Source: Amesomyces nigricolor (Eukaryota; Ascomycota; Sordariomycetes; Sordariales; Chaetomiaceae). From it: a stretch of 64,000 nucleotides of DNA. Below, in pieces: positions 12,770 to 24,700 of the stretch. Below the pieces are notes generated by a model. It saw only the letters and a list, made by a program, of their open reading frames with translations, ran no database searches and had not been told where the DNA came from. The position numbers and the translations under genes are program-made. The DNA lies in NCBI GenBank assembly GCA_004802645.1, contig SRKS01000005.1:1-64000 (forward strand), given 5' to 3'. Within the stretch, counting starts at the first letter, position 1. Every line of letters starts with the position of its first letter.

Positions 12770-13200
12770 ACCCTGCCAAACCTCGAACTCCTTAAAATAC
12801 GTCCCTAGGTACCGTAAAGATATCTTCGCAGACATCTATCAAGAACTACTAAGCAGCCGATTCGGCATTACAAGGGGGCGGAACCTTGCCTATAGCTATT
12901 AGACCTATATAAACCGACGACGAGACCTGCCGGAAAAACCGACGTTTGGCTATATTCTAGGCTATAAACCCCTCGTCCCCGACGGACAACCGAAACAGCG
13001 ACAAGAACTTCTAGTTCTCGAGAGGCTTGGCGCCCTACGCGGAAGATCAGTCGGCGAGTCCTGAGCGACAATACGGCGAATGTCTTACCTCCTTAGAATC
13101 GTCGTCCGTACCGATCACCGGGCGCGGATGAACGATCATCTGCACTCTCTTACACTCTTAGACCATTCCCGAGTACTTGAAGAATACGTCCTGAGAATAC
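12770..13200 (+). other. Degenerate plus-strand reading frame in the TLH spacer, copy 1
   Basis: A plus-strand frame with protein-like content (DVFADIYQELLSSRFGI, then a Lys/Arg-rich stretch) is broken by stops in both TLH units. The pattern is better preserved in copy 2 (20270-20700). I do not recognise it. It could be a dead gene between the TLH 5' end and the small Cys-rich gene, or simply a long untranslated region. The stretch 12431-12769 holds only an oligo-T run near 12530 and no gene I can support. Confidence 0.3.
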
Positions 13201-13212
13201 TCTGTCCGTCAG

Positions 13213-13717
13213 TCAAGATACGGAGATAGGAGAGCGGGAGAGCGGGAGAGCGGTCTGGAGCAACGAACGTACCAAAGTCGGTTTCTTCTTCGACGCGATT
13301 CCGAACTCGCGCCGATACGCGGCAACCGACGCGAGAAAAGTGCGTACTATAGCATTCGTAGCCTTGACGAGCTACGCGCGTACCGCGTCTACAAAGGCCT
13401 GGTCTTCCTCGCTCTCGAGAATAGCGCGAGCACTCTTTACGAAGATATTTATATCGACGCAGTCGCCGACTATACCTGCAGGGACCTTGAGAGCAGGGTC
13501 AGGAAAAGCCTCTCGAGAACGTCGGGAAAGGAGGACTTACGGTAACGTAGCGACCGTTACTTTCGTTACAGTACTTGCAGCGCGAGGAGTTGTCGACCGT
13601 AAAGCTGCACTCGAATCGCACGATCTCGCTATCATCGTACTTGACGTCGTTCATCGCGCTGCCTATACAAAGCTCGCAGGGAAGGAAGTCGGCGGAATTG
13701 TCGATCGAAGGCGCTAT
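13213..13717 (-). pseudogene. Small spliced Cys-rich gene in the TLH unit, copy 1 (broken)
   Basis: Two exons: 13717-13541 and 13485-13213, with a 55-bp intron (13540-13486) that has a GTAAGT donor, a CTGAC branch site and a CAAG acceptor. The predicted product is about 149 residues. Exon 1 carries a metal-site-like Cys pattern: CELC, then a single Cys, then CKYC. Exon 2 is helical and ends SRSPISVS. Two defects are visible: the start codon is ATA (ATG in copy 2 at 21220), and a TAG at 13372-13374 interrupts exon 2. Both are RIP-type changes. It lies on the same strand as TLH1, about 780 bp upstream. Function unknown. Confidence 0.55.
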
Positions 13718-13945
13718 ATTGTCGGTCGGCAAGCGGGCGGAAATGTCGCGATACGTAGGGAGGGAGAGAGTTATAGAAGAGGACCGCGCGATAGAAAGGC
13801 GAAGGAAATCTACGAGATTAGCGGGGAGAAGGGAGGAGAGGTCAATAATAGAAGCAAGGTAGTACGGTCCGGGAAAGAACCTTTGTTTATCATTTGGGGT
13901 TTTGGTTGTCGATGGTAGATAAGGGGGATCAAGGAATTGTTTACT

Positions 13946-14375
13946 CGCATTACCCGAGCAAGCCTTCGTCCTTAAGATACAATACTTTCATATATAGGAA
14001 GGAACGCCGTAATCACCAAAGGATCTGAGGAGAGATCATATTACGAAGCCCCCAGGAGACACGCAGGGGGGGGGGGGAGGGTCGACATTATACTAGTGGC
14101 AACCTAGAAGCAAGGGAAGAGCAGAGAGGGGAAATAAATAAGGCTCGACCCTAGAGGGAATCTCTCCTTTTCCCCTTTATTCAAGGAGCAGAGAGGAGGA
14201 GGAGGAGGATAACGCGATGGTTGATCCTTACGCTTCCGAACCGACCCCGAAGCCTTCGTGAATCGGGTCTCCCCTATTAACGTTCTTCTTCTTCTTAGCG
14301 TTCTCTCCTCTTTGGCTGGCTGGCTAGCTTTCCCCGGGTTTTTTCTGGCGCTGGCCAATCAGCGGTGCTGCCAGA
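13946..14375. other. TLH-unit distal spacer, copy 1
   Basis: Non-coding as far as I can see. It contains a G homopolymer (about 14067-14078), a GA-rich stretch and a GGA repeat near 14193. The same block lies inverted at 50589-51025, so it belongs to the repeated TLH unit and marks the unit end away from the telomere. Confidence 0.75.
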
Positions 14376-14986
14376 TTGATAACCCTAACCCTAAACCGTC
14401 GAGCCCGCCATCCGGAACGCGATACCACGAACGATGCGTGCATCGAGCGAACTATACGGTCTGGCGACAAACCGACGCTAGATTCGCGCTCGCCGCGCCC
14501 GACTGACCTGGTTACCGATGCGAAATAGCATTTTAACGCCCGTTTAGGGCCGATGCCATTGCAATTCGCGATCCTCAATGGCATCGGGTCGGGAGGTGGG
14601 GTCGCCCCACCGGCGGGCAACCAATCCGCGCGCGAGCCTTCAATGGCATCGGCCCGACGCCATTGACGCATACCAGTCAGGTTGATAACCCTAACCCTAA
14701 ACCGTCGAGCCCGCTATCCGGAACGCGATACCACGAACGATGCGTGCATCGAGCGAACCATACGGTCTGGCGACAAACCGACGCTGGATTCGCGCTCGCC
14801 GCGCCCGACTGACCTGGTTACCGATGCGAAATAGCATTTTAACGCCCGTTTAGGGCCGATGCCATTGCAATTCGCGATCCTCAATGGCATCGGGTCGGGA
14901 GGTGGGGTCGCCCCACCGGCGGGCAACCAATCCGCGCGCGAGCCTTCAATGGCATCGGCCCGACGCCATTGACGCATACCAGTCAG
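14376..14986. repeat. Two tandem 306-bp units with interstitial telomere motif
   Basis: Unit 1 is 14376-14681 and unit 2 is 14682-14986. Each begins with TTGATAACCCTAACCCTAAA, two CCCTAA repeats in the same orientation as the telomere, and ends ACCAGTCAG. Each holds four copies of a CAATGGCATCGG-like motif in alternating orientation that can form hairpins. The units differ at only a few bases. A third, inverted single unit lies at 50285-50590. Confidence 0.92.
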
Positions 14987-17900
14987 CTACGGACTATCCT
15001 CTCCACCTCCCTCGTAGCCCGGCACCACGTACAACCCCCCGCCCACGTCTGTAAAATCTTCTTGAACTGCTCGACCTCTGCGTATTCGTCCGCTTGTCGC
15101 CGCCTCTCCGCCCAACCCTGTATCCGCCGCTGCACCCGGCCTTGATGAATCTCCAACTCCATCTCCGCCTCCGTGTCGGCCGCCTTTACCCCTATTATCA
15201 CCCCGTTCCCCTCGCTCTCCTCTTTCTCTCCTGCCTGCCCTGCCTGCCCTGCCTGCCCGCCGCCGTTTACCGCCCTATTCGCCCCCGCCTCGTACCGGTA
15301 ACACGCCTCCTCCCCATCCTCGCACCTTATCCGGTCCGCCCGCCCGTCTATCTCACCGTCCAACACCACCCGTACGTACCTCTTTGTCTCCGTGAACTCC
15401 TATATCGCCCGCTCTACCCCGCGCGCCTCCGCCTGCTCCGCTGTCTCCTCCATCGCCCGCCTACGCCGGTCGTACGATACTGCCCGGATGATAATCGCCT
15501 CGCTCGCCCGCCCATCGCGCCCGGCTCGCCCGCTCTCCTGTGCGTAATCCCGCAACCGCCGGACCGCCCCGACGTGTACTACCGCCCGGATCGCCGCCGC
15601 GTCGACCCCTAATCCCAATGCGTTTGTTGCCGTGAATACCTGCCCTATACCCTCGCGCAACTGTCGGACCACCGCCCGCTTCGCCTCCGACCCGCCTACC
15701 TTCCGGTGGTAACACAACCCTCCTAACCGCTTCGCGTACTGCTCCGCCTTCCGGACCGTGTCGCAATATACAACCATCTACCCGCCCCCGCCCTCCCGGT
15801 GCTTCGCCTGCTTCTCCTCGACCAATGCCGCCACTATATCCTCCTCGTCCTCCGCTCGCCCGTCGTACCGCCGGACCTCGTACCGAACGTTCGCCCGTAT
15901 CGTGCTACCCCGGAACTACCTGACTATCCCCGTACTCGCCCCCGGTAACCCTACTAATCGCTGGAACTCGGCCTCGTCCGCCGGCCGCAACGTTGCCGTT
16001 AAATATACCATCTGCGCCTCCGCCTTGACTAACCCGCGCAACCCTAATATCCGCGACCGCCACCCGCCCCCGGCCCCCGAATCCAACACCACGTGGCACT
16101 CGTCTACTACGATGCGGTCTAACCGGCCCATCGCCCGTTGCCGGTTGACGAAATGCCCGAAACTCTCCGACACCGCCGTCTCTGGTGTTACCAATACGAT
16201 CGACGCCCATTCGTGCGGTCTTCGCCCGCTCCACTCCACGCATTCGATGCCCATCGCGTCGCAACGGTCCTTGATATCGCTGCGCAACGACACCAACGGT
16301 ACCACCACGATCGTCAACCCGCCACCCGCCGCCGCCGCGCACGCCGCCGGCAACATGAACAATATACTCTTGCCCCCGCCCGTGCCCATCACCACTACGA
16401 CCGGGCTCTCCTGCCGCATGATCGCCCCCAATGCCGCCTCCTGTACCCCGCGGAACCGCGCCTCGGGCCCCAACATCCGCCGTAACGCCGCCCCGGTGTC
16501 CACCTGCCGCATCTTCTTCCACCGCCGGTCCTCCTCCGCCGCCGCCTGCTGCGCTACGTCCGCCGATCGGGACGGTCTCGCCTGCCTGTCACCCCCTTCT
16601 CCTTCCTCTTCTCGTACGACCGAATCGAACATGCAAAACGCGTGCCACTCGCGGCTGACCTGTCGGAACCCGATCCGCCGTGCCTCGGTACTGAATAACG
16701 ACTCGGCTATCGACCGCCCGTAAATCCCCTCGCCGATCCGCGCCCTGTGCCCGCTCTGCGCGTGGAACGCCTCCCCGACCGCCCGCCCGGCCATATCTCG
16801 GCCCCCTTCCTCCTCGCCCTCCGCCGTATCCGCGTTATTCATCATCTCGATCACCGGCTTGTTGCGGATATATCGTCGGTAAATCGCCTTGACGCTATGC
16901 CGCCACGACATGATGCCCAACTTCTCGCCCATATGCTCCGTCGATACCTTGGCGATCTGCCGGCTAATGCGGTTTGTATCCCACACGTCCGGCTGCCACC
17001 ACGATGCCCCCTGGCCTGCATCCTCTTCCTGGCGCCCTCCTACCTCGTCGCCTCCTTCTTCTTCTCCCTCTTCCTCGATCCGTCCCCCACCCTCTACCCC
17101 GTCCATCCTATGTGGTTCGCGCGCCGACCGTGCCGCCGGCCGCCTCTGCCCCGTCTTCCTGGCCCTGTCGTATGCTACCGCCCTCTTCCGCTTGCGGCTC
17201 GCCCCTTTATCGCCGCCTTCTCCCCCGTGTCTCGCCCCTGACCCGGGAAACGGCCACGGCTCGTCTGCCCGCGGCTCCCATATGTACGGCTTGCCCCAAT
17301 CTACCGCGCCCTGGCTTGCCCCCTGTACGACCAACCGCCAAAACGGGACCGCCAACCATACATAATATACTGCCAACTCGCCTACCTCTCGCGGCAAATA
17401 CCGATGGATTACCTTGGCCTTGGCGCTCATCCCTATCGTCTTGCTATATATCGTGACGAACACTACCGTACCGTCCTCGACGAACAACCCCCGAACGTCC
17501 CCGTCCGCCCCGTTCTTGTACTGCACCGTAACCAACTCGGTCCTACGCGCCGGCTGCCCGCCACTCATATATATCAATACCAACAACTACACCCGGAACG
17601 CTTTCGTCGCCTCGGCATACTCGTACACCCGCTCCATCCGCCACCCGGCCCTACCCTCTCGCCTGGTTATCGCCCCCATATCGTCGTCCGCGCTGCCGCC
17701 GCTACCAAAAAACTCGTGGCGTAACCGCGCCTCGCCTACAACCCGGTCCGCCAACCACCTCTTCCCATCTACGCCCCCGAACGCCTCTTAGTTCCGCGGG
17801 TCCTCGGCAAAACTCTACCCGGTCTTCGTCTCGGCCGTATTGTCTACCAACTGGTCCCACCGGATCGCCGGCCACGCCGTGGCCCCCCCCGCTGCCCCTA

Positions 17901-19910
17901 TCGCCCTTGCTGTCCCTGTCGATTCGCCCGGTTCTCGTACGCCTGTCGCCGCCGGCTCGCCATCGTCATCTACGTCCAACAACAATACGGCCCGGCGCAA
18001 CTAGGCCCGCGCTGTATGCAATAACCCGTAGATCATCGCCCGTAACGATACTATACCGAACCGTACGTGCCCGATCAACAACTCGTCTCTGTGCCAATCC
18101 ACTACCCTATCCGCATTCGTGTTGGCCCGGATCGCCTTACCATACGCCCGCAACCGCAATATCGAATCCATCGGCGACGGCCGCCTATCGAACGCCACGA
18201 TCGTCATGAACCGCCGTACCATCTCCCGTACTCGGTCAAAATAGCTTCGCGCCCGCCGCCGCGCAACCGCCTTGCTCTCGCCGGCGAATCGCTGGCGCCG
18301 CTGGATCTCATCTTCCCGCGCCCGCTTGGCCTTGTACAACACGAACATCCGGGCTACCGTGACGATCGCCGACAAAACGGGCGTATATACCAACGCGCTC
18401 CGCCACCCGTGCTCCAGCTGGATGCCCATTACGGCCAACCCGCTATACAATGCGTTCTAGTACTCGTTGTCGCCAATGTCGTAGTCCAACAACGCGATAA
18501 AAAAATCCAATATATAGCCCTCCAACTTGCTTGTATCGTCTTTGTCCTCGTCCTCAGCTTTGTCCTCGTCCTCGTCTTCGTCCTCGTCTTCGTCCTCGGC
18601 GCTACTTGTCTTATCGCCCCCGTCTTGCCCGCGAATCGTGGCGTATGCGGCCGTACGAACCTGCTCGAACACGTCGGCCTGCTCGGTGGTGAAATGGTAT
18701 ATCGGCCGTCGATCGCGGATCGCCTCTTCCTCGTCGCCCTGAACCGCCTCCTCCTCCTCCTCCTCCTCCTCCTCCCATACCGACAGGCCGCTACCGCAAT
18801 TCTCCCTCGACTCCCCTTCGACTTCCTCCCTATCCATCGGCTCCTCGACCGTCTCCAAATGCCACGTACGCCATATATATGCCATCACCGACGCCTACGC
18901 CGCGCTGTACTTGACTATCGTCGCGCCCTTCTGGCCCGCGTTGAACGGCTTCTCGTTCGAATGGCCGCCAACCTCGCGCCGTTCGATGTAATTGACCGCC
19001 GCCGACCCGACCACGCTAGCCTGCGATGCCTTCTGCGCCCGCCAAACCACCCGCTCGACGGCCAATATCACGATGGCCAACGCCTCCTCTTCTTCGGCCT
19101 CGCCTTGGTGCTGCCGATCCCTGTCCCCGCGGCCCTCGCTGCCGCTCTTTGTCGCCTGCTCCTCGCCATCCGGCCGCCGGGTGGTCGCTGCCAACCACTC
19201 GCGGTCGAACCCGCGCAAATGCCGTAGCCACCCCGTCCGCCGTACCCACATATTGGCCGACAACCGCGATTACTCGTCGATCAACGCTGCCGCCGCCTCG
19301 TCTTTCTCCTTGATGGCCCGCGCCGACGCCTCGAACATGGACTGGATGGCCTTTCGGGCACTCCCCGGGCGGCCCTCGCCCTGGTCTCGGCCTCGGGCGT
19401 CGTCGCTGGCCGCCGCCGCCGGTGCTACCTCGAACAACCGCTATAACGGGCCGTCCTGGCCGAACCGCTAGCAATATACCCCGTCCACCCACGCCTCGCC
19501 CAACCTGCCTGCCGGCCTCGCCCCGGGCTTGCCCCCGCGCTTCCTTGGGTTGACCCAACCGTGCTCGGACCGGCAATGCTATTGGATATATCTCCTTATT
19601 CGCTGGATGTGCCCGCACTGTACATACTTCTTGCCGTCGGCCCAAACGGGCAACCTATCGATCGCTGGTATAACGTCTCGGGGGAACTGGATACTATATA
19701 CGTTAGCGGCTAACGACCCGTCCGCCTGGAACGCCGCCGCCTCCTCTGCGATACGTTGCCGAACGTGCACGGCCAAATAGCGGTAGCATGAACCGACGTG
19801 CGATACGACCGACTTCGCCGTTACGGCGCTATAGTGCTCGCAGCAAATCGCTGTCTGGAACGCGGGCAATAATATGAATAATCCGTCGAACGATGCTATA
19901 GCTTCTTATA
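14987..19910 (-). pseudogene. TLH2: telomere-linked RecQ helicase, 3'-truncated, RIP-damaged
   Basis: Better preserved than TLH1. N-terminal OrsD/DUF3505-like region (about 19890-19500) with AICCEH and HCRSEHGWVNPRKRGG. Acidic segment near 18780-18560. Central region (17586 to about 16700) with SGGQPARRTELV, IMSWRHSVKAIYRRYI and SGHRARIGEGIYGRS. RecQ core with Walker A GTGGGKS, DECH box (VVDECHVV), TATLRP motif III and motif VI QESGRAGRDG. Stops at 15916 (Trp in copy 1) and 15778 (Gln in copy 1) split the helicase, and others break the N-terminus. The 3' end stops abruptly at 14987 against the 306-bp repeat, so the Cys-rich C-terminus seen in TLH1 is missing. Start not determined. A helicase acting at chromosome ends is the family expectation. 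Confidence 0.87.
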
Positions 19911-20269
19911 CTATACCGAATAGTTATAGTCGTTTTCTTGTAGGTATATCTAGGTAATATAAATAGGCTTAGCTTCTATAGAGTAGGGTAGCGGGCTGAC
20001 TCGTTAGCTAACCTCCTTTCTAGTTGCCTTTTGCTTTTTTTTTTATTAGGGGATTCTCTCCCCGCCTCCCTCCCTCCCTACTCTTACCGGCCCTACCCAA
20101 TATATCGGAACGAGTTCAGAAGCTCGAGGAGAGACGTCACCGAAAACCCCCCGACTAGGAAGCGAAGACGACGATAGTAGCGATATCCTATTGACATCAC
20201 GACGAAACTATAGAGAGATAATAGCGATATTCCTATCACGAGACGACAGATCTAGATATAAACAACCCT

Positions 20270-20700
20270 TCTACCCTGCCGAACCTCGAACTCCTTAAAA
20301 TACGTCCCTAGGCACTATAAAGATGTCTTCGCAGACATCTATCAAGAACTGCTAAGCAGCCGATTCGGCATTGCGAGGGGGCGGAACCTCGCCTATAGCC
20401 ATCAGACCCGCACGAACCGACGACGAGACCTGCCGGAAAAACCGACGTTTGGCCATATTCCAGGCTATAAACCTCTCGTCCCCGACGGACAACCGAGACA
20501 ACGATAAGAACTTCTAGTTCTCGAGAGGCTCGGCGCCCTATACGGAAGATCAGTCGGCGAGTCCTGAGCGACAATACGGCGAATGTCTTACCTCCTCAGA
20601 ATCGTCGTCCATACCGATCACCGGGCGCAGATGAACGATCATCTGCGCTCTCTTGCGCTCTTGGACCATTCCCGAGTACTTGAAGAACACGTCCTGAGAA
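20270..20700 (+). other. Degenerate plus-strand reading frame in the TLH spacer, copy 2
   Basis: Homologous to 12770-13200. The frame reads SLKYVPRHYKDVFADIYQEL and continues with stops at the CGATAAGAA and TCCTGAGCG sites. No family recognised and no intact start. The region 19911-20269 shows only a T-rich run near 20035 and no gene. Confidence 0.3.
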
Positions 20701-20715
20701 CACTCCGTCCGTCAG

Positions 20716-21220
20716 TCAAGACACGGAGATAGGAGAGCGGGAGAGCAGGAGAGCGGTCTAGAGCAACGAACGTACCAAAGTCGGTTTCTTCTTCGACGCG
20801 ATTCCGAACTCGCGCCGATATACGGCAACCGACGCGAGAAAAGTACGTACTATAGCATTCGTAGCCTTGACGAGCTACGCGCGTACCGCGTCTATAAAGG
20901 CCTAGTCTTCCTCGCTCTCGAGAATGGCGCGAGCACTCTTTACGAAGATATTTATATCGACGCAGTCGCCGACTATACCCGTAGGGACCTTAAGAGCAGG
21001 GTTAGGAAAAGCCTCTCGAGAATGTCGGGAAAGGAGGACTTATAGTAACGTAGCGACCGTTACTTTCGTTACAGTGCTTGCAGCGCAAGGAGTTGTCGAC
21101 CGTAAAGCTGCACTCGAATCGCACGATCTCGCTATTATCGTACTTGACGTCGTTCATCGCGCTGCCTATACAAAGCTCGCAGGGAAGGAAGTCGGCGGAA
21201 TTGTCGATCGAAGGCGCCAT
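20716..21220 (-). pseudogene. Small spliced Cys-rich gene in the TLH unit, copy 2 (broken)
   Basis: Counterpart of 13213-13717. The ATG is intact at 21218-21220 (MAPSIDNSADFLPCELC). The intron donor is ATAAGT instead of GTAAGT, so normal splicing should fail. The branch site is CTAAC, the acceptor is kept, and the same exon 2 TAG occurs at 20875-20877. Cys pattern CELC, C, CKHC is conserved. Copy 1 has lost the start and copy 2 the splice donor, so both derive from a working gene. Function unknown. Confidence 0.55.
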
Positions 21221-21449
21221 ATTATCGGTCGGCAAGCGGGCGGAAATGTCGCGATGCGTAGGGAGGGAGAGAGTTATAGAAGAGGACCGCGCGATAGAAA
21301 GGCGAAGGAAATCCACGAGATTGGCGGGGAGAAGGGAGGAGAGGTCAACAATAGAAGCAAGGCAGCACGGTCCAGGAAAGAACCTTTGTTTATCATTTAG
21401 GGTTTTGGTTGTCGATGGTAGATAAGGGGGATCAAGGAATTGTTTACTC

Positions 21450-21674
21450 TGTCACGGGCGGGACAGGCAGGTAGTTCAATGACAGTGTATTCAGGCTAAG
21501 CTACAGTCTCGGGCTCTATTCCGTCGGTACGGGCAGGCTTGATAGTCAAGACGTAGCTCGAAGAGCTACATACAGGTCTGACGACGGCGAGGTGCAAGAT
21601 CTTCAACCCACAGTGGTCCGTGCAGCACGCTCCACTTGTGGGTTCTGACAGGCACGGCGTGGACCGCCGTGACA
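21450..21674 (-). repeat. 3' LTR of gypsy B
   Basis: 225 bp. Carries GGGCGGGACAGG and ATTCAGGC variants, the same type as the LTR at 51026-51250. Confidence 0.95.
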
Positions 21675-21720
21675 GTATCCCCCCTCTAGGTGCGAAGCTC
21701 CGTCGACGCACACTCCTAGG

Positions 21721-24700
21721 TCAGGGGCCGGGCTTGTCGGGGTAACGACGGTGGAAGTTGCGGACAAGCTCCTTCGCATGTTCCATATAGTCAGCGGGCA
21801 CCTCGCCGGGTTGGTCGTACCCAGCCCACTTGACCGTATACTTCAGACGGGGACGGCCACCTCGGCCGCGGCGGTCCAGTCGGGAATCCAGGACTTCTTC
21901 GACCTCAAACTCCTCAACACCGTCGACCTCCACTGGCGGTGGGGGATCTTGTCGTTGGCCAGGCAAGGGGTTGTTGGCTGCGGGGCGGAGCAGGCTGACG
22001 TGGAACACCGGGTGGTTCTTCATCGAGGCCGGGAGTTCCAGGCGGTAGGCATACGGGCTGACAACCTTGGTGATCTTGAACGGTCCAAGGTTCTTCCAGT
22101 CGAGTTTCTTCTGCGGGCGGAGCGTCTTGATATTCCGGGCGTCGAGCCAGACTTCCTGGCCGACGTAATACTTGCGGGCAGGCTGGCGTTTTCGGTTTGC
22201 GTACTCTTCCTGGCGGGCTTGGGCTACGCAGATCTCGGCCCTCAGGAATTCGTGGATTTCCTTCATCCTAGATGCGAATTGTTCGGCATCCTTGGCTCCA
22301 GGGGTATTGTCGGGCGCCACAGGTTCGAACCCCATACGAGGATGGAATCCATAGTTGGCGAAGAATGGTGTCATCTTGATGCTCTCGTTCAGGGCGTTGT
22401 TCAGGGCGAATTCGGCAAGCGGTAACCATTGGGCCCAGTCGTCTTGCAAATAAGAGACGTGTCCCCTCAGGTACTGTTCTAGGAAGGCGTTGGCTCTTTC
22501 GGTCTGGCCGTCAGTCTCAGGGTAGAACGCGGTCGACAGCAGCGCTTTCGAGGCTAGCCGGCGGGTCAGGTGTATCCAGAAGTCGGAAACGAACTGCGGT
22601 CCTCTGTCGGATACAACCGTCGTTGGAAGCCCATGCAGCTTCCAGACGTGCTTCAGGTACAGGCGGGATACCTCCTCAGCATCGCAGGTATCGTTGCAGG
22701 CAATGAAGTGTTTCATCTTGGTCAGGCGGCAGACGATAACCAGTATCGCGTTGTAGCCTTCACTCTCCGGCAAGTGTGTGATGAAGTCCATCGATATGTC
22801 CTTCCAGGCTCTCTCAGGGATCGGCAGCGGTCTCAAGACTCCTTGGCGGGCTTCGCGGGAAGCTGTAATCCGGGTGCAGGTATAGCAGTTGGATACCCAG
22901 CGTTCGACGTAGGTAAGCATCCTAGGCCAGTAGTAGTCGCGGGACAGGGCCTCGTACGTGCGTGCTCGCTTCATATGTCCAGCGATAGCGCTCTCGTGGT
23001 AGGAACGGACCAGTTCGGCATGCAACTCGGGGTAGTTCGGGACATACAGGCGGTCTCGATAGTACAGGTATCCTCCCCGGTCCTCGCACTCTGCGAGTGT
23101 GATACCCGGGTGGCGGCTCCGTGACTTTCTCAGCGCTTCTAGGACAGACTTCGGCTTTTCGTCTACCTCGTAGCCCTTGGCAAACAGGTCCTTGATATCT
23201 GGTGGCAGTAGCGGCGTAGTTCTCTCAGGTGGCAGAGCGGGGCGAGGGGGTTCTGTCGGGGCTGGTATCTCTGGTCTGGTCTGGGAGCGGGTAAGGACGT
23301 TAAGCTGGAGAGGCTCCGTGAACCGCACTCGTTCCTTTCGGGCTGGTTGAGGCGGCAGGTCGGGGGTCGGCAACGGGTCAGGAGTCGGCAACGGGGATAG
23401 TGTTATAATCCGGGGATCCAGATTCGAGCGCTTCAGGACTGTCTAGCTTTGGTGCAACAGGCGTTCATCCCCCTCTTTAGGCAGGTCCTCTGACCTCCTG
23501 GTCAGGGCATCCGGCTTAGCGCCTTGCTTTCCAGGTCGGTAGGTGATCGTAAAGTTGAACCGGGATAGGAACTCAGACCATCGGGCTTGTCGGCGGTTCA
23601 GGAGCTTAGTCGTAGTGAAGTACTCCAGGTTGCGGTGGTCAGTGATGACTTTGATCGGGGAGCTAGTGCCCTCAAGTTCGGGCCTCCACTCCTCGAAGCA
23701 GCGGATGATTGCTAGCAGTTCTTTATCGTAGATCTCGTAGTTACACTCTATTGTAGAGTGCTTCTTAGAGAAGAACGCAACAGGTCTCAGGATCCTATCG
23801 TCTCCGTACTACGATAGAACGCCAGCGGAGACATAGTCGGAGGCATCCGTCTCTAGGATGATCTCTTTTTCCTAGTCGAATGGGGCCAGGACGGGCGCAG
23901 AGGTAAAGGCCTCCTTTAGGCGGTTGAAGGACTCTTCGCAGCGTGAGTCCCAATGGAACTTCATGTCCTTCCGGGTCAGGTTGACCATCGGCGCGATGAT
24001 CTTGGAAAAGCCGCGTACGAAACGCCGGTAGAAGTTTCCAAAGCCGATGAATGCTTGGACGTCAGTCAGGCAGGTCGGGGTTTCCCAGTCTCTGATTGTC
24101 TGTACTTTCTTAGGGTCCATCCGGATGCCGTAACGGCCAACGATGACCCCAAGGAACGTTGTTTCCTCCTTGAAGAATTCGCACTTCTGGATCTTTGCGA
24201 ATAGGCCAGCTCTTCTTAGAGCTGTCAGGACTTTGCGGACGTGGTTTAGGTGTTCTTCTCTGGTACGGCTGTAGATCAGAATATCGTCCAGATATACGGT
24301 ACAGAAAACATCTAGGTGTTCTCGCAGAGTGTCGTTGATGAACCGTTGGAACGTTGCGGGGGCTCCAGTCATCCCGAATGGCATGACCAACGATTCGTAG
24401 AGGCCAAACCTCGTTCGGAATGCGGTAAGGTACTCTTGGCCCTCCTTGATCCGAATGTTGTTGAACGCGGAGATGATATCGATCTTGGTAAAGTACTTCA
24501 TCCCCTTCAGGTTGTTCAGGGACTCTTTCGTCAGGGGTAGCGGGTAGCGGTCTTTGACAGAGATGTTGTTAAGGGCCCGGTAGTCGACACAGAAGCGGAG
24601 GCTTCCGTCTGACTTTTTGACGAACAGGACAGGTGACGCAGCGGCGGAGGAGCTCGGGCGGATAAATCCCTTCTTCAGATTCTCTTCCAACCAGGCCTTC

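Noticed and set aside
14324..14977. Reading frames in the 306-bp repeats
   Set aside because: Same peptide in each unit with no start context, stopping at repeat edges; best read as non-coding repeat.
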